Source: Calamus simplicifolius (lineage: Eukaryota > Streptophyta > Magnoliopsida > Arecales > Arecaceae). Taken from it: 64,000 nucleotides of DNA. The stretch's first letter is position 1. Each line of letters begins with the position of its first letter. Under the pieces are notes generated by a model, which was not told where the DNA came from, ran no database searches, and saw nothing but the letters and a program-made list of their open reading frames with translations. The stretch is taken from contig UESW01003901.1 of the NCBI GenBank assembly GCA_900491605.1, forward strand, positions 331,806-395,805, written 5' to 3'. Both the position numbers and the translations under genes were made by a program. Positions 33,385 through 44,400 of the stretch are shown one piece after another.

Positions 33385-35830
33385 ATACACTATGAGCACT
33401 AGTTAGAATGGAATGGAAGGGAAGAAAAAATGAACTAGCAAAAGATTGCTTTTTCTTGCCTTTCTATTAGATAGCCAGCATTCGTAAAGTAGACAAGGGA
33501 ACCCAGTTCCAAGATTAGAATATCAGGGAGGCCGAATGAATCCTCTCAATGTCACTATGCATTGCAGTTCGTTTTATGTTTCCAAGCTTGCAAGCATCGG
33601 ACTTAGCCACATATAATAATGCTCTTAATATCGATAAACCTACCTCTGGCAAAGACAATGTAGATTACAAGAATCAGTAGTAATAAATAATTATTTGCCT
33701 AAATAATGAATATCATAACTTTATTCATCAGCAAAATTACATTATTTATTTTCAAAGTACAATGCCAATAAAATTAAAGGCTATGTTAATCTTTTTTTTT
33801 TTTTGGTACATACGGATGATCACACTAGTCGCATGTGAATCAACCCAAATAGATCCGAACTCAAAATTTGCCTCAATAAAGAAGGACAGGGATCGCCCGG
33901 CTTCCATATCCACGATCCAGCATGCTGCGCCGCTGCCGTAGCCACCCAGTCCGCCGCCGAATTGGCTTCACGATAAATATGACGGATCTGGGCGCAGTCG
34001 CTCTCCCGCAGGATAGTCCAAATATCTGTAAGAATCGGATTCGCAGGACCAGGAGGCCAATTCTCCTTCTGTAACCAAGAGATGACCGACTTGGAATCAT
34101 CCTCAATCAAAAACCTCTTAGCATGAAGAATCCGAGCAGCATAAGAGATGCCCGCCCAAGCTGCATAAAGCTCAGACATAGGGACAGAGGAGTCAAGAGT
34201 ACCAAACCCTCCCGTAGCCAACAAGTCGCCATGGTGACCACGGATGATGAAAGCAGAACCTGCAGCTCTACCGCGGACACTACCATCAAAATTGATTTTG
34301 ATGAACCCTGGAGGGGGGGCTCCCAAGAGATGAAAACCGTATGCCGGTTTGCTGCCAAAGCAGCAGAGGAACCCCAAAGGCCAGAGACGTCAGAACCAAT
34401 ACGGGCACAGTCCGCTACCAAATATCTAGTCTTCCTTACAATCTGGAGAGCAGAGATAGAATCATCAGTAAAAATAAGCTGGTTCCTCGAGAGCCAAATC
34501 TGATAAGCCATGGTAGCCCAAAGCCCATTCTTTTGCTGATAATCGCTCCGGAGGTCAAGAAGAAAGGAAGAGCGAGGGGAGCTTGAATCAAGCAATCTAA
34601 CAGAATAACCCACCAGATCCCATATCCGTCTAGCTCTGGGACATATAAAGATAGGATGCTCAATAGATTCCTCCTTCAGCCTACACAAGGGATAGATCGG
34701 CTGAATAGCCAGACCCCTCTGAGAAAGGAGGACACAGGTAGGCAGACAATCCCACAGAAGCTTCCAGATAAAGAGCTGAATCCTAGGAAGAGTGGGGATC
34801 TTCCAAATCCACGCCGCATCCTCCGAACGCTGGGGCACAGGCCTGAAAATCTTCATCAAATCCCTGGTAGGAGCCCTGGAGAGACAGGACCTCTGCCATA
34901 CCCTGTAGTCAGATAAACGGCCAGGTGTAATAGGCATGGAGAGAATCCACCTAGAAAGCTCCATACCGAAGAAACGAGTCACCGAGGGGATATGCCAAGC
35001 AGGGGGATCTACTGAAATCAAATCCTTGACCCTTAAGCTGGATGGGGCATCATACTAAAATAAGGGCCACCTAGATAGAGGAATCTCAGAAATCCAGGTG
35101 TCCTGACTGACATCAATCGAAGCTCCATCACCAATCATTCAAGAGAGATTTTTCTGAATAGTCTGGCCAAGACGACAAACCTCCCTCCAAAAAGAGAAAC
35201 AATCCCGAGGTGGGCAAATGTGCAAGGCAAACGACCAGTCACCATACCTAGCGTGCATTAGAGTGCTCCACATACAATGCGGCTCCAAGTGGAATCTCGA
35301 AGCATGTATGGTAAGAAGGGCCTCCCTTCTAACAATGAGAGACTGAATCCCAAGACCTCCATCTTGGATAGGCATACAAACCGTATCCCAGGATAACAAA
35401 TGAATACCATGACCTTCTTGCTTAGAAGCCCATAGAAAATCTCTAAAGCATCTCTCAATCTTCACCAACGGTCGATCAGCAAATGTAATAGAGTTACCTA
35501 TTTATACAAAAATAAACAATGTAATAATAATATTTATATTTGAAACCATTATCTCAAGAATTTTTCATTCTCTTGTACCATGCATTCTTATTCTTTTATC
35601 TATCAAGATTGAAAGATAAGCATCCTACTGGATGATATTATATTATGAAAGAGAATTTAATCTAAAGGACAACAACCTCATAACCAAGATCTATAAGGTA
35701 AGTTAATTGTGTTTGATGAAAATTTAACCAAACTTTTCTGCAATTAGTATTAGTATCAATATTTTGATTATATTCGAATGTAGCTAAGCCTAAACATAAT
35801 CATCTCTCTCATCATTAGATCCACATAGTT
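33385..35830 (-). pseudogene. Inverted, decayed copy of the SULTR exon 9 region, split by a LINE
   Basis: The reverse complement of 33385-33790 plus 35472-35830 aligns by eye with 13220-13935 of the SULTR gene: part of intron 8, exon 9 and part of intron 9. The exon 9 copy is 33460-33643 on the minus strand. It keeps TCGATATTAAGAGCATT and TGCAAGCTTGGAAACATAAA but is 184 bp against 191. It has a net 7-base loss, a shifted frame, a changed acceptor and GC instead of GT after the exon. The intron copy keeps GAGG(C/T)TGTTGTCCT and GGTACAAGAGAA. Introns are present, so it arose by DNA duplication, not retroposition. No copies of the other exons were found nearby. Confidence 0.87.
33791..35471 (-). 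mobile_element. L1-type LINE, 5'-truncated, with RNase H domain
   Basis: The minus strand encodes ORF2 C-terminal parts in order: CFRDFLWASKQEGHGIHLL with GGLGI (end of the reverse transcriptase region), then IWKIPTLPRIQLFIWKLLWD and LCRLKEESIEHPIFICP (zf-RVT), then KINFDGSVRGRAAGSAFI, MSELYAAWAGISYA and IYREANSAADWVA (RNase H, RVT_3). Small frame shifts separate these pieces. The 3' end is a poly(A) on the minus strand (T run at about 33791-33804), and the 5' end is cut at about 35471. Both sides are SULTR intron 8 copy, so it inserted after that duplication. A clean target duplication was not identified. Confidence 0.87.
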
Positions 35831-37042
35831 CATGAATCTTAAAAACAGAAAAAATAGAAAGATAAAATGGCTCTGAAATCCATGTAAATCCAAGTGTGTG
35901 TATAATGAGTTATAATTAGTAATATCTATTTACTTGTTATCAAATCAATTAAGAATCAATCCCCTTTCACTTGGAAGTATTGAATATGACCATAATTTGA
36001 GTTTTAGTTGCTTTTTTTAAAAACACATATCAAAGTTGAAGCGCTCCATTTAATTTAATTGGGATGACAATTTCTTATTTAGAATCTATAAAATGTAATT
36101 TGATCAACACATACATTGTAGTATATTAGAACTTCTACTCCCTTGAAGGTTTGCCTAAAAGAAATATAATGCAATTAAACATAAATAAATACCATGTGAG
36201 TATGATATATCTCATTTAAAACTTTGTATCCTAAAATTCAAATATTCCATTCCATGCTATTCACAAAATTTTGGGTGTTCTTTTATTGGTAGAGTGAATA
36301 TATTTATTTATTTTTAATTTCTTTTCTGATTCAACAATGTGGTACAAAATATTTTGATCATGAAATAAATCAGAAGCTATATTTTTTAAAAATAAATTTC
36401 ATTGAAACTGTTGATATTTAATTCATCCTTCGAAGACAACACGAATGTAATGATCTAGGATGGATTGGGATGATATTTTATAAATATATAGATATCTCAA
36501 ACCTATCAATTACTTCTCTAATTTTTTGATTATATGAAATGGATAAAGAAATATTTTTAATTAAAAATCTTTTGATTTTTCAAAAACCTTTTGTTAGCAT
36601 TCGAACTTCGATTTAGGATTCAAACTTTCATGAAGCTTCTAAGGTTATAGAAAATAAAAATTTATATACATAGATCTAGCTGTATTAAAATATAATCAAG
36701 TTCAGAATTTAATCATCTTTTCTACTTTAATTTTTATAGTTCTAAAAGCTACTTTATCTTTTTATTTTTAAAATTTTAAGAATTCACAATTTTTTAAAAA
36801 AATAATAAATTTAAACTTAATTACATACAAATGCATTTGATCATCTCTTTCATCTTTATATTCATATAGTTTATAAAGTTTAAATTTTTAAAATATTATA
36901 TATATATAAACGATCGAATTAGAATTTAATTGTAATTAAATATATATAAAGATAGATTTATGGCCAATTACAGGAATCGATCGTTTTTTCAATTCTGGAA
37001 TTCATGCGGATTTTGTTTCACATTCTTGAACCGTGTCGTGAC
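35830..37042. other. Gene-free AT-rich stretch
   Basis: No ORF of recognised family, no transposon ends and no RNA gene are visible. It ends at the target duplication GTCGTGAC (37035-37042) of the adjacent hAT element. Confidence 0.55.
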
Positions 37043-37082
37043 TAGGGGTGCAACTCAGGCTCATGAAACTCGGGTTTCCTTG

Positions 37083-37175
37083 AACCCTAACCCTAACCCT
37101 ATTTGTAAAATGTCAACCCTAACCCTAACCCTAACCCTATTTGTAAAGCCTTAACCCTAACCCTATTTTTAAAAA
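37083..37175. repeat. Telomere-like CCCTAA repeats inside the hAT element
   Basis: Three short runs of AACCCTAACCCTA are separated by TATTTGTAAAATGTC and TATTTGTAAAGCCTT spacers. They match the plant telomere heptamer only in part (AACCCTA units without the usual extra A). As they lie just inside a hAT terminus next to CGGGTT repeats, they are subterminal repeats of that element, not a chromosome-end relic. Confidence 0.85.
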
Positions 37176-37203
37176 TCGGGTTCGGGTTGAGTTTCGGGTT
37201 GAT

Positions 37204-37205
<2 letters not shown>

Positions 37206-37275
<70 letters not shown>
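37206..37275. repeat. (AT)n microsatellite, about 35 units
   Basis: This is an uninterrupted AT/TA dinucleotide run within the hAT element. It should be length-variable between individuals. Confidence 0.95.
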
Positions 37276-37277
<2 letters not shown>

Positions 37278-38272
37278 CAATCTGAAACAACAAGCTTAAC
37301 ATTGCACAAATAAGCTAAAGTTTGAAACAATAAGCTTTACATTGCACAAACAAGCTAAAGTTTGAAACAAACAAGCTTCACATTTCAAATACATGTCTAA
37401 AAATATACATCTTTTACATAAGACTAAACAAAAAAAGTACATTCTTAAACCAAAAATATCCAAAGTAATCCAAATATTGCATAACATTTCAATAGCCAAT
37501 ACATTGATGAAGTCACCTTTATCCTTCGAAAGCAGAAAATATTGAGACGATATAAAGAGCCAGTTAGAAGACTACATAAGTCTGGTATGAGAAATCTTTT
37601 CCAAGTAGCGAGACTGCATTCGCCATCCAAAGCTCTCTGATTTTTTACTCATCACCCCTTTACCAGATGTTTTAGCTTTCTGCTCATCACCTTTCCTAGA
37701 TGCTTCATAAAATTTTGGCAAACTTCATATAGAAGTTACAAATGTCTCAAAGAAGATAATTAAAAAAATAAAGATATAGTTTAGCCCACTAACATTACAT
37801 GATAAATGCAATGGTTAAAGGTATATTGCTCATTTTAAAAGGTAATGAAGGTTCTGGTGGAATGTTCATACCAAGAATCATCACTTTCATAAAACTAGTG
37901 TCAGCTCTACATATTTTAAACCTAACAAACAAGGCTAAATCATCACTTCCACAATACCAGCGGGCCTGCTGCTTGTGGCTTTGCGGGTTCGGGTTTTCTC
38001 GGGTTCGGGTTGACTGCAACCCTAACCCGGCCCAAGTTGCAAATCGGTCCGGGTTCAACCCGGATCCTTTGGGTTCCGGTTAAGCAAATTAGAGTTTAAG
38101 TACTGCTGCAAATCGGGTTCCGTGGGCCGGGTTCGGATTGAACCCGGCCCAAGTTGCACCCCTAGTCGTGACCGGAGCGAGCGACAATAATTAAATTCAA
38201 TGACGGGTGGTTTTGTGAATTTACCAAAATCCATACCTTTTCTTTCTATCATCCCCGTTATTCTCGGTTACA

Positions 38273-38453
38273 TATAATTTACGAACAGTCCCCCGATCCA
38301 TCTCCGATCTTCGGTCCCGAACCCAAAACTCTCTCTCTCTCTGCCTCCGCTTCGATCTCTCCTTCTTCTCCCGTATTGGAGAACATTCGTCGATCAGATC
38401 CCTCATCCTCCTCTCCGCTCGCGGCCGTCCCAAACCCTAGATCTCTAGGGTTT
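38273..38453 (+). promoter_or_regulatory. COPB2 core promoter/5' UTR with TATA-like box, CT tract and inverted teloboxes
   Basis: A TATAATT motif lies at 38273-38279, about 210 bp before the start codon. It is followed by a CT-rich tract (about 38325-38340), common in plant 5' UTRs. At 38432-38440 and 38445-38453 are AAACCCTAG and its complement CTAGGGTTT separated by ATCT, an inverted pair of teloboxes. Teloboxes are a known element of growth-related plant promoters and 5' UTRs. Their activity here is inferred. The hAT element at 37043-38164 lies just upstream. Confidence 0.55.
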
Positions 38454-38490
38454 TTGGCTTCTTGATCCGCTCGCGGCATCGGAGGCCAAG

Positions 38491-41400
38491 ATGGTACGTT
38501 CTCTCAACTCACGTCTCTGGAGTTGCTTCTCTTGCTCAAGGAGAGGTTAGATCTGGTCCAAATCTCTTCGATTTAGGAACTGTCGAGGAGATGTCCGAGA
38601 GTCATGCGTGAATCATTCGAATTTTCTTGCACTTGTAGTTCTTGTACCGATATATGGGTCTGGATCTGGTATGACTTGAGATTTTCTTGAGATCTAGGTC
38701 GAGTCATAACTGACGAATTTTCTTTTCTTTGTGCTTTTTTTCTTGTTGTTCGTGTCCTTGGCGACTGTCGCAGCCTCTCAGACTAGAATCAAGGTACTCC
38801 TTATCGATTATTGTGAAAATTACAATAGAAATTCATTAAATCTGATGCATTTGTTGATTCTTTAGTTGAATCTTGAATTTCTTAACCAAAATTTGTTTAT
38901 GATAATATATGAATCAGAGGAAACTCGCTCAGAGATCAGAAAGAGTAAAATGTGTGGATCTGCATCCAACAGAACCATGGTACTCGGATATCTCAACAGT
39001 TGCGCTTGATGATTATTTCGTAAATTTTCATCTAACATATATGCTCTTAAAATTACGTAGCTTGTTTTGCATCTTTTGGTAATCCAAACAAAGGGTCCAT
39101 AGGTTGTCGTAACTGATATTCCTGCCTGGTTGTAATTCGTACTGCAGGGTTCTTGCAAGTCTTTATTCTGGAAGTGTCTGCATCTGGAACTACCAAACAC
39201 AGGCAAGTAACTTTTCTCCATGGAATGCTTTCTTTTCCATCAATTTATCACTTTATTTCACGTTGCATCCATCTTCTAATTTCATGAGTTGGCGGATTAT
39301 AGTGTTAGAATCTGCTGCTCCTCTTAATCAGGCAAATACTGAATAGAGGCTATGTTTTGCTGCCTATTCTGAGACCAATTTTGTCTAAAACATACGGCAT
39401 AATAATGATCTGATGTTGAACATCATACCTATTTATTACTGAGCACATTATCATCACTATTCTCAAAATTATTATTAATAATGCAACTCCCCTACTTTTG
39501 TGCATGAAAATAATTATAGAAAGATGAGACACTTCTATCCTATGTTTTTAGATTTAATGTCTTAGTGAATCATCTCAGGTGGGTGGGTGTGTGCGTGTAC
39601 ATCAATATGGCTATTTGCTAAATTAAATAACCATTGGTACAGTCATCATCTCTCAGGTGCTTCTTGGATTGACATGAGCATGTTTAATGTAAAATTCCTA
39701 TATCAAATTCACTTATCTTGGATTTCCACTGTTCATTGGTGAAGACAGCTTTACTTAATATTTGGTGGTTGGAGCAGTCCTTAGCATTTTAGCTGGCTTG
39801 CTGAATAGAAATTACTTGACTTCGTACTGCCTTCTTTTCGAGGCTCTGATTAAAATGGATCTGCCCATCCATTGCTTCTGCAAAAGAAGCTTCATCAATT
39901 TCTGAAAAAAACAAAGATGCAAGGATTTAAAGAAGTAAATAAGTTAGCTAATAATATTTTGTTGTCTAAATATAAGATGAGTCTGTCCCAACTTTAGAAG
40001 TAGGCATCACAAAATTTAACACTGAACTATGCAGAATGCACTCCTGCGGCCACTTGTCCTTCCCATTCATTTGCCATGTTCTAGTGACATGTCAAATTCT
40101 CTTGTTCTCTGACTTCTTAACATCTGTTGCTCTGGCTCTCCTGTCCATCCTCCTGCTTTAGCCCTTTTATTTTTGAAAAAAAATAATGGAAAAAAGGGTT
40201 TCACATGCATATGATTGCCACCTGCCTTCCCTTGTGGTCCTTCTCATACATTTCTCAGGGTTTTCCTGTTTTTACCATTTCAGGCACATCTTGTTTTAAT
40301 TTCATTAAGGTTGACAATATGAACTATTAGAAACTTCTACAAAAAAAAGCATTACAATGGTAATTCAATGCATTACCCTTTGATTTAGTTGATTGAAAGT
40401 TTTTGTTTTTACTGCAGACTATGGTGAAATCTTTTGAGGTGACTGAATTACCTGGTATGTCGATCATCTCATATATGTAACCTTTTTCAAGCACAGTGTT
40501 TGGTCCACTTAAAAGTTTACATGTTGACTTTGCAGTGCGATCAGCAAAATTTATAGCACGCAAACAGTGGGTTGTTGCTGGGGCAGATGATATGTTCCTT
40601 CGGGTGTACAATTATAATACAATGGACAAAGTCAAAGTTTTTGAAGCACACACAGATTACATTAGGTCTGTGGCTGTCCATCCAACACTTCCATATGTGC
40701 TGTCGTCATCTGATGACATGTTGATAAAGCTTTGGGACTGGGAGAAAGGTTGGATGTGCACTCAGATTTTTGAGGGACATTCTCACTATGTGATGCAAGT
40801 CACTTTTAATCCTAAAGACACCAATACTTTTGCAAGTGCCTCACTTGATCGCACATAAAGGTCTCGCTGTATTTTGTTTTCTTACTGGTTAAGTCAAAAT
40901 ATTACTGTATGACCATCATTCAATATTGTACTTCACTTTACCTAATCTTTATACCAAATTTATGTTCCAGATTTGGAATCTTGGTTCTCCAGACCCAAAT
41001 TTTACATTAGATGCCCATTCCAAGGGAGTAAATTGTGTTGATTACTTTACTGGTGGTGACAGGCCATATCTAATTACTGGCTCTGATGACCATACTGCAA
41101 AGGTCTGCCATTTGATTCTATATTGCTAAGCTATGTCTTGTGTTTATTTTGATGCATTCCTGATGATAGATTTTATGCTATCAGGTCTGGGATTATCAAA
41201 CCAAGAGTTGCGTTCAAACGCTGGAAGGCCACACACACAATGTTTCTGCTGTCTGTTTTCACCCTGAGCTCCCAATTATAATAACAGGTTCTGAAGATGG
41301 AACTGTCAGGATATGGCATGCGACTACATATCGGTAAGTTTTGTATTACCTAAATGATGTGCACTGTTGGCATTATGCATTTCTAGCATGAATGTGTTAT

Positions 41401-44400
41401 ACTACTTTGTGTTAACTTTTAAATAGCCTCTGTAAAAGGGATCGTACATTGCATTATTTGTATACCTTTTTTCTTAGATGGCTAGCTTTATTCCATCTTT
41501 ATAATATGCTTGATGAGTCAATGTATGATGTTTTAAGAGTTTAAAATATTTAAAGTTCACTCGCAACTTGACATGAACACTTTTGTTAGTGGCACATCTA
41601 TGGCTAACAAAATTTGATGAAAGAATGAGGATTGCCAGGAAATTTAGGAGCTTAGTTGATGGAAATGTGATCAAGTATTTAGTTCAATCTCATGCTAGTG
41701 AACCTTGAAGATTACATAGATTGACCAAGTCTACGCTAATTGGATTTATTTTCAAGTAATGGACTATGAGTCAAAGATTGGACCTAGGACTGGAAGTGGC
41801 CTCAAGCTAGGTTGGCTTTAGGATGGGCCAGGGCTAAGTTCAAGGCTGTTCGGGTCAACTTTGGGCCCAAAAATAGGGCATAAAGAAATTATAGACCATG
41901 TTTGAAGACCAAGCCTAGATCAAGCTTGGAATTAGACCCAAAGACGGCTTGGAACCATGCCCAAACCCAGGCTGAGGCTCGACCGGACCTTATATATTTG
42001 CTGGTGAGATGGGTCTAGATGAAATCCATGATTTGGCTCTTGTTGTCAGGCCAATGCTTTTCGGAGCCAGGGGTGAGGGTGGGACCAAGGGCCATAACAT
42101 CATTAGAGAGGGAGGACTAGGGAGGAGCCAAAAGGTCAGGCAAGGCTGGCTTCTTGCGGTGGTGGGTGTGGGGTCCACCTCAGGGGTGCAGATGAGGATT
42201 GTGGAGATGGTGGTGAGACTGTGGTAGCAGTTGAAGTCCTAACATATTTGGGGATGAGGTGCTCGATGCTGTGGATCATGTTGTCAAGGTGGACCATGGT
42301 GGCAAGATCAACTTACTTGGCCACACCGCTGCCACTTGGCTGCCCTTGAGGGCTTCATTGGAGAGACTTTAGGTTGATCAGAGATGGGGAAGTTATTGTA
42401 GTCATGGCTGGGTAGGGAGATGGTTCCTTAAAGTTGCAAGATCATCACTACCTTGACTCATTGAGCTCCTCCATCAGATCTACTGCCTGTCTGCTCATCA
42501 CCACCCCCTTTGATCTCTTGTTGCTTGTGTTTGCCTTTGCCTCAGCTGTTCTGATCTTTTGGTTGGCTGCCATAATAAAGGCCCGCATGAAAGCCCATGC
42601 TGTCCTGAAGGATTTGGAGGAGGGCCTTCTCCATGAACTTGGCGGGCTTGGTGTAGTGGGAGTCAATAAGGGCAATGAGGATGGAATTTAGGGAGGCAAT
42701 TTCAATTCATAAAACGGAGGCCTGTCCCACCCCATTTTGTTTGGGGAGGGGATTCCCTGCCTTTTGTTGGGATGGAAAGGAAGACGGGGATTATTTTTGT
42801 CTCTCTGGCGAGGTTAGGGCGGGGACGGCAATAAGTATATCCCTGCCTTACCTTGTCTCTCTGTTGGCCTTAAGTACTATAGTACTCTTATATATTTGAA
42901 TAATATTTAATTTTTAGTTTAATTTAAATTTTTAATTATTTTAATGATAAGTAGAAGCTTAAGATATAAATGTTAAGTTTATTAATATGCTTAGTAAGAA
43001 TTTTTTCTCACTAATTATTAATTTCATAATTTTTATTAAAAATTTGTGGGATGGGGATGGGGACATAATGAAGATGGAGTGGGAACGGGGATTTAACATT
43101 CCTCATGGGGCAGGATGGGATGAAAAAAATCTCCGTTTACGAGTATGGGGTGGAGATGGCGATTTTTTTTCCTTTGGCGAGGACGGGAGTTGGGGTCCCT
43201 GGCTCACTCGATCCTACTGCACCCCATTGCCACCCCTAATGGAATTAGATGATCTGGTTGGAGGATGGCAATGTGGGATGGGAGATGGGTTTGTAATGCA
43301 AAGGTGACACCGATGGTGAAGATTGCTAGAACGAAAACCACAACAAGGTTTATGCCAATCAGGCCAAAAATCATAACAATCAGACCAACTTGGTTGGTCC
43401 TATCTTTTTGCCAAATGGGCTAATCTGGGTCAACCTGGTTGGATTTCAAGGTGGGCTTAGGCTGAGATTTTGAAAAAAATCTTCAGGCCTAAACTGACCC
43501 AAGGCCCCAAAAAATTTTGAGCCAAGTTCAGGTAGGGGCATGGTCCCACTTGGTCTGGCTTGGTTCCAACCTTAATCAAACTTAAAACGCAATCACCAAT
43601 TCTTTTTTATTTGTGTAGGTGTTGTATGAAATAATTAGAAGTTGAGTCTTCTACAAGGCATATGCAACTTATATTCTTTATTTTTATTATAATCTGCCGA
43701 TTTTTTGCTTTATATATTTCTATTGGTTTTTTACATCTTTTTCTTCAATATTGTTAAGTTGAAAGTCTGTGAAGTGTGCTGCAGATGATCCTGGACACTT
43801 AATTTTATTTTAAGTTCATTTGCATTTAGTCAATCATTGCCTTCATAATTTTTTATTAAATAAGGTAGAAGTCTATGCTTTGCATTTTCTAGTTTCTTTT
43901 GGTAGAAATCTTGCTTCTAGAGGGCTAAATGCTTTGCCTCTCTTTTCCAGACTAGTATCCATCTTCCTATGTTTTCAGCTTGTTGCTGAACTGATGTCTA
44001 ATTACTGGTTTCTTACTTTGGCTTGGGATTGTTGTAGTGGCCGTTGGCAGAGGCCTTTTGGAAAAAGAGCTAATCTAGGGATCACTGATGGTTATATGTG
44101 AAGGACAACATGGGTTCTGGAGTAAGAGTGAGTAAACATACTATGAACAAAACTATATGGAGGAGGAATGAGACCTGTAGTGACTGATGTGTCATTTTGG
44201 GGACAAGGATAACATTATTACTGTCATTAGTCTTGATGTGTGTCTTTTCTGTTGTAGGACTGAGTAAACATATTATGAATAAAACTATATGGAGGAGGAA
44301 TGAGACCTGTAGTGACTAATGTGTCATTTCGGGGACAAGGATAACATTATTATTGTCATTAGTCTTGTCGTTTGTCTTTTCCATTGTGGGACAAACCTTC

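Larger units (their letters stand above)
37043..38164. mobile_element. hAT-family non-autonomous element upstream of COPB2
   Basis: The ends are TAGGGGTGCAACT and its exact complement AGTTGCACCCCTA, a 13-bp terminal inverted repeat. It is flanked by the perfect 8-bp direct repeat GTCGTGAC (37035-37042 and 38165-38172). This is the signature of a hAT insertion. The 1122-bp interior contains CCCTAA/GGGTTCGGGTT-rich subterminal repeats, a long (AT)n run, and a diverged 45-bp-scale repeat (GCTAAAGTTTGAAACAA) at 37281-37385. No transposase is encoded. The perfect TSD indicates a fairly recent insertion. It ends 326 bp before the COPB2 start codon. Confidence 0.95.

Noticed and set aside
37083..37175. 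Interstitial telomere as a chromosome-fusion scar
   Set aside because: It lies wholly inside a hAT element with a precise target duplication, so it came with the element.
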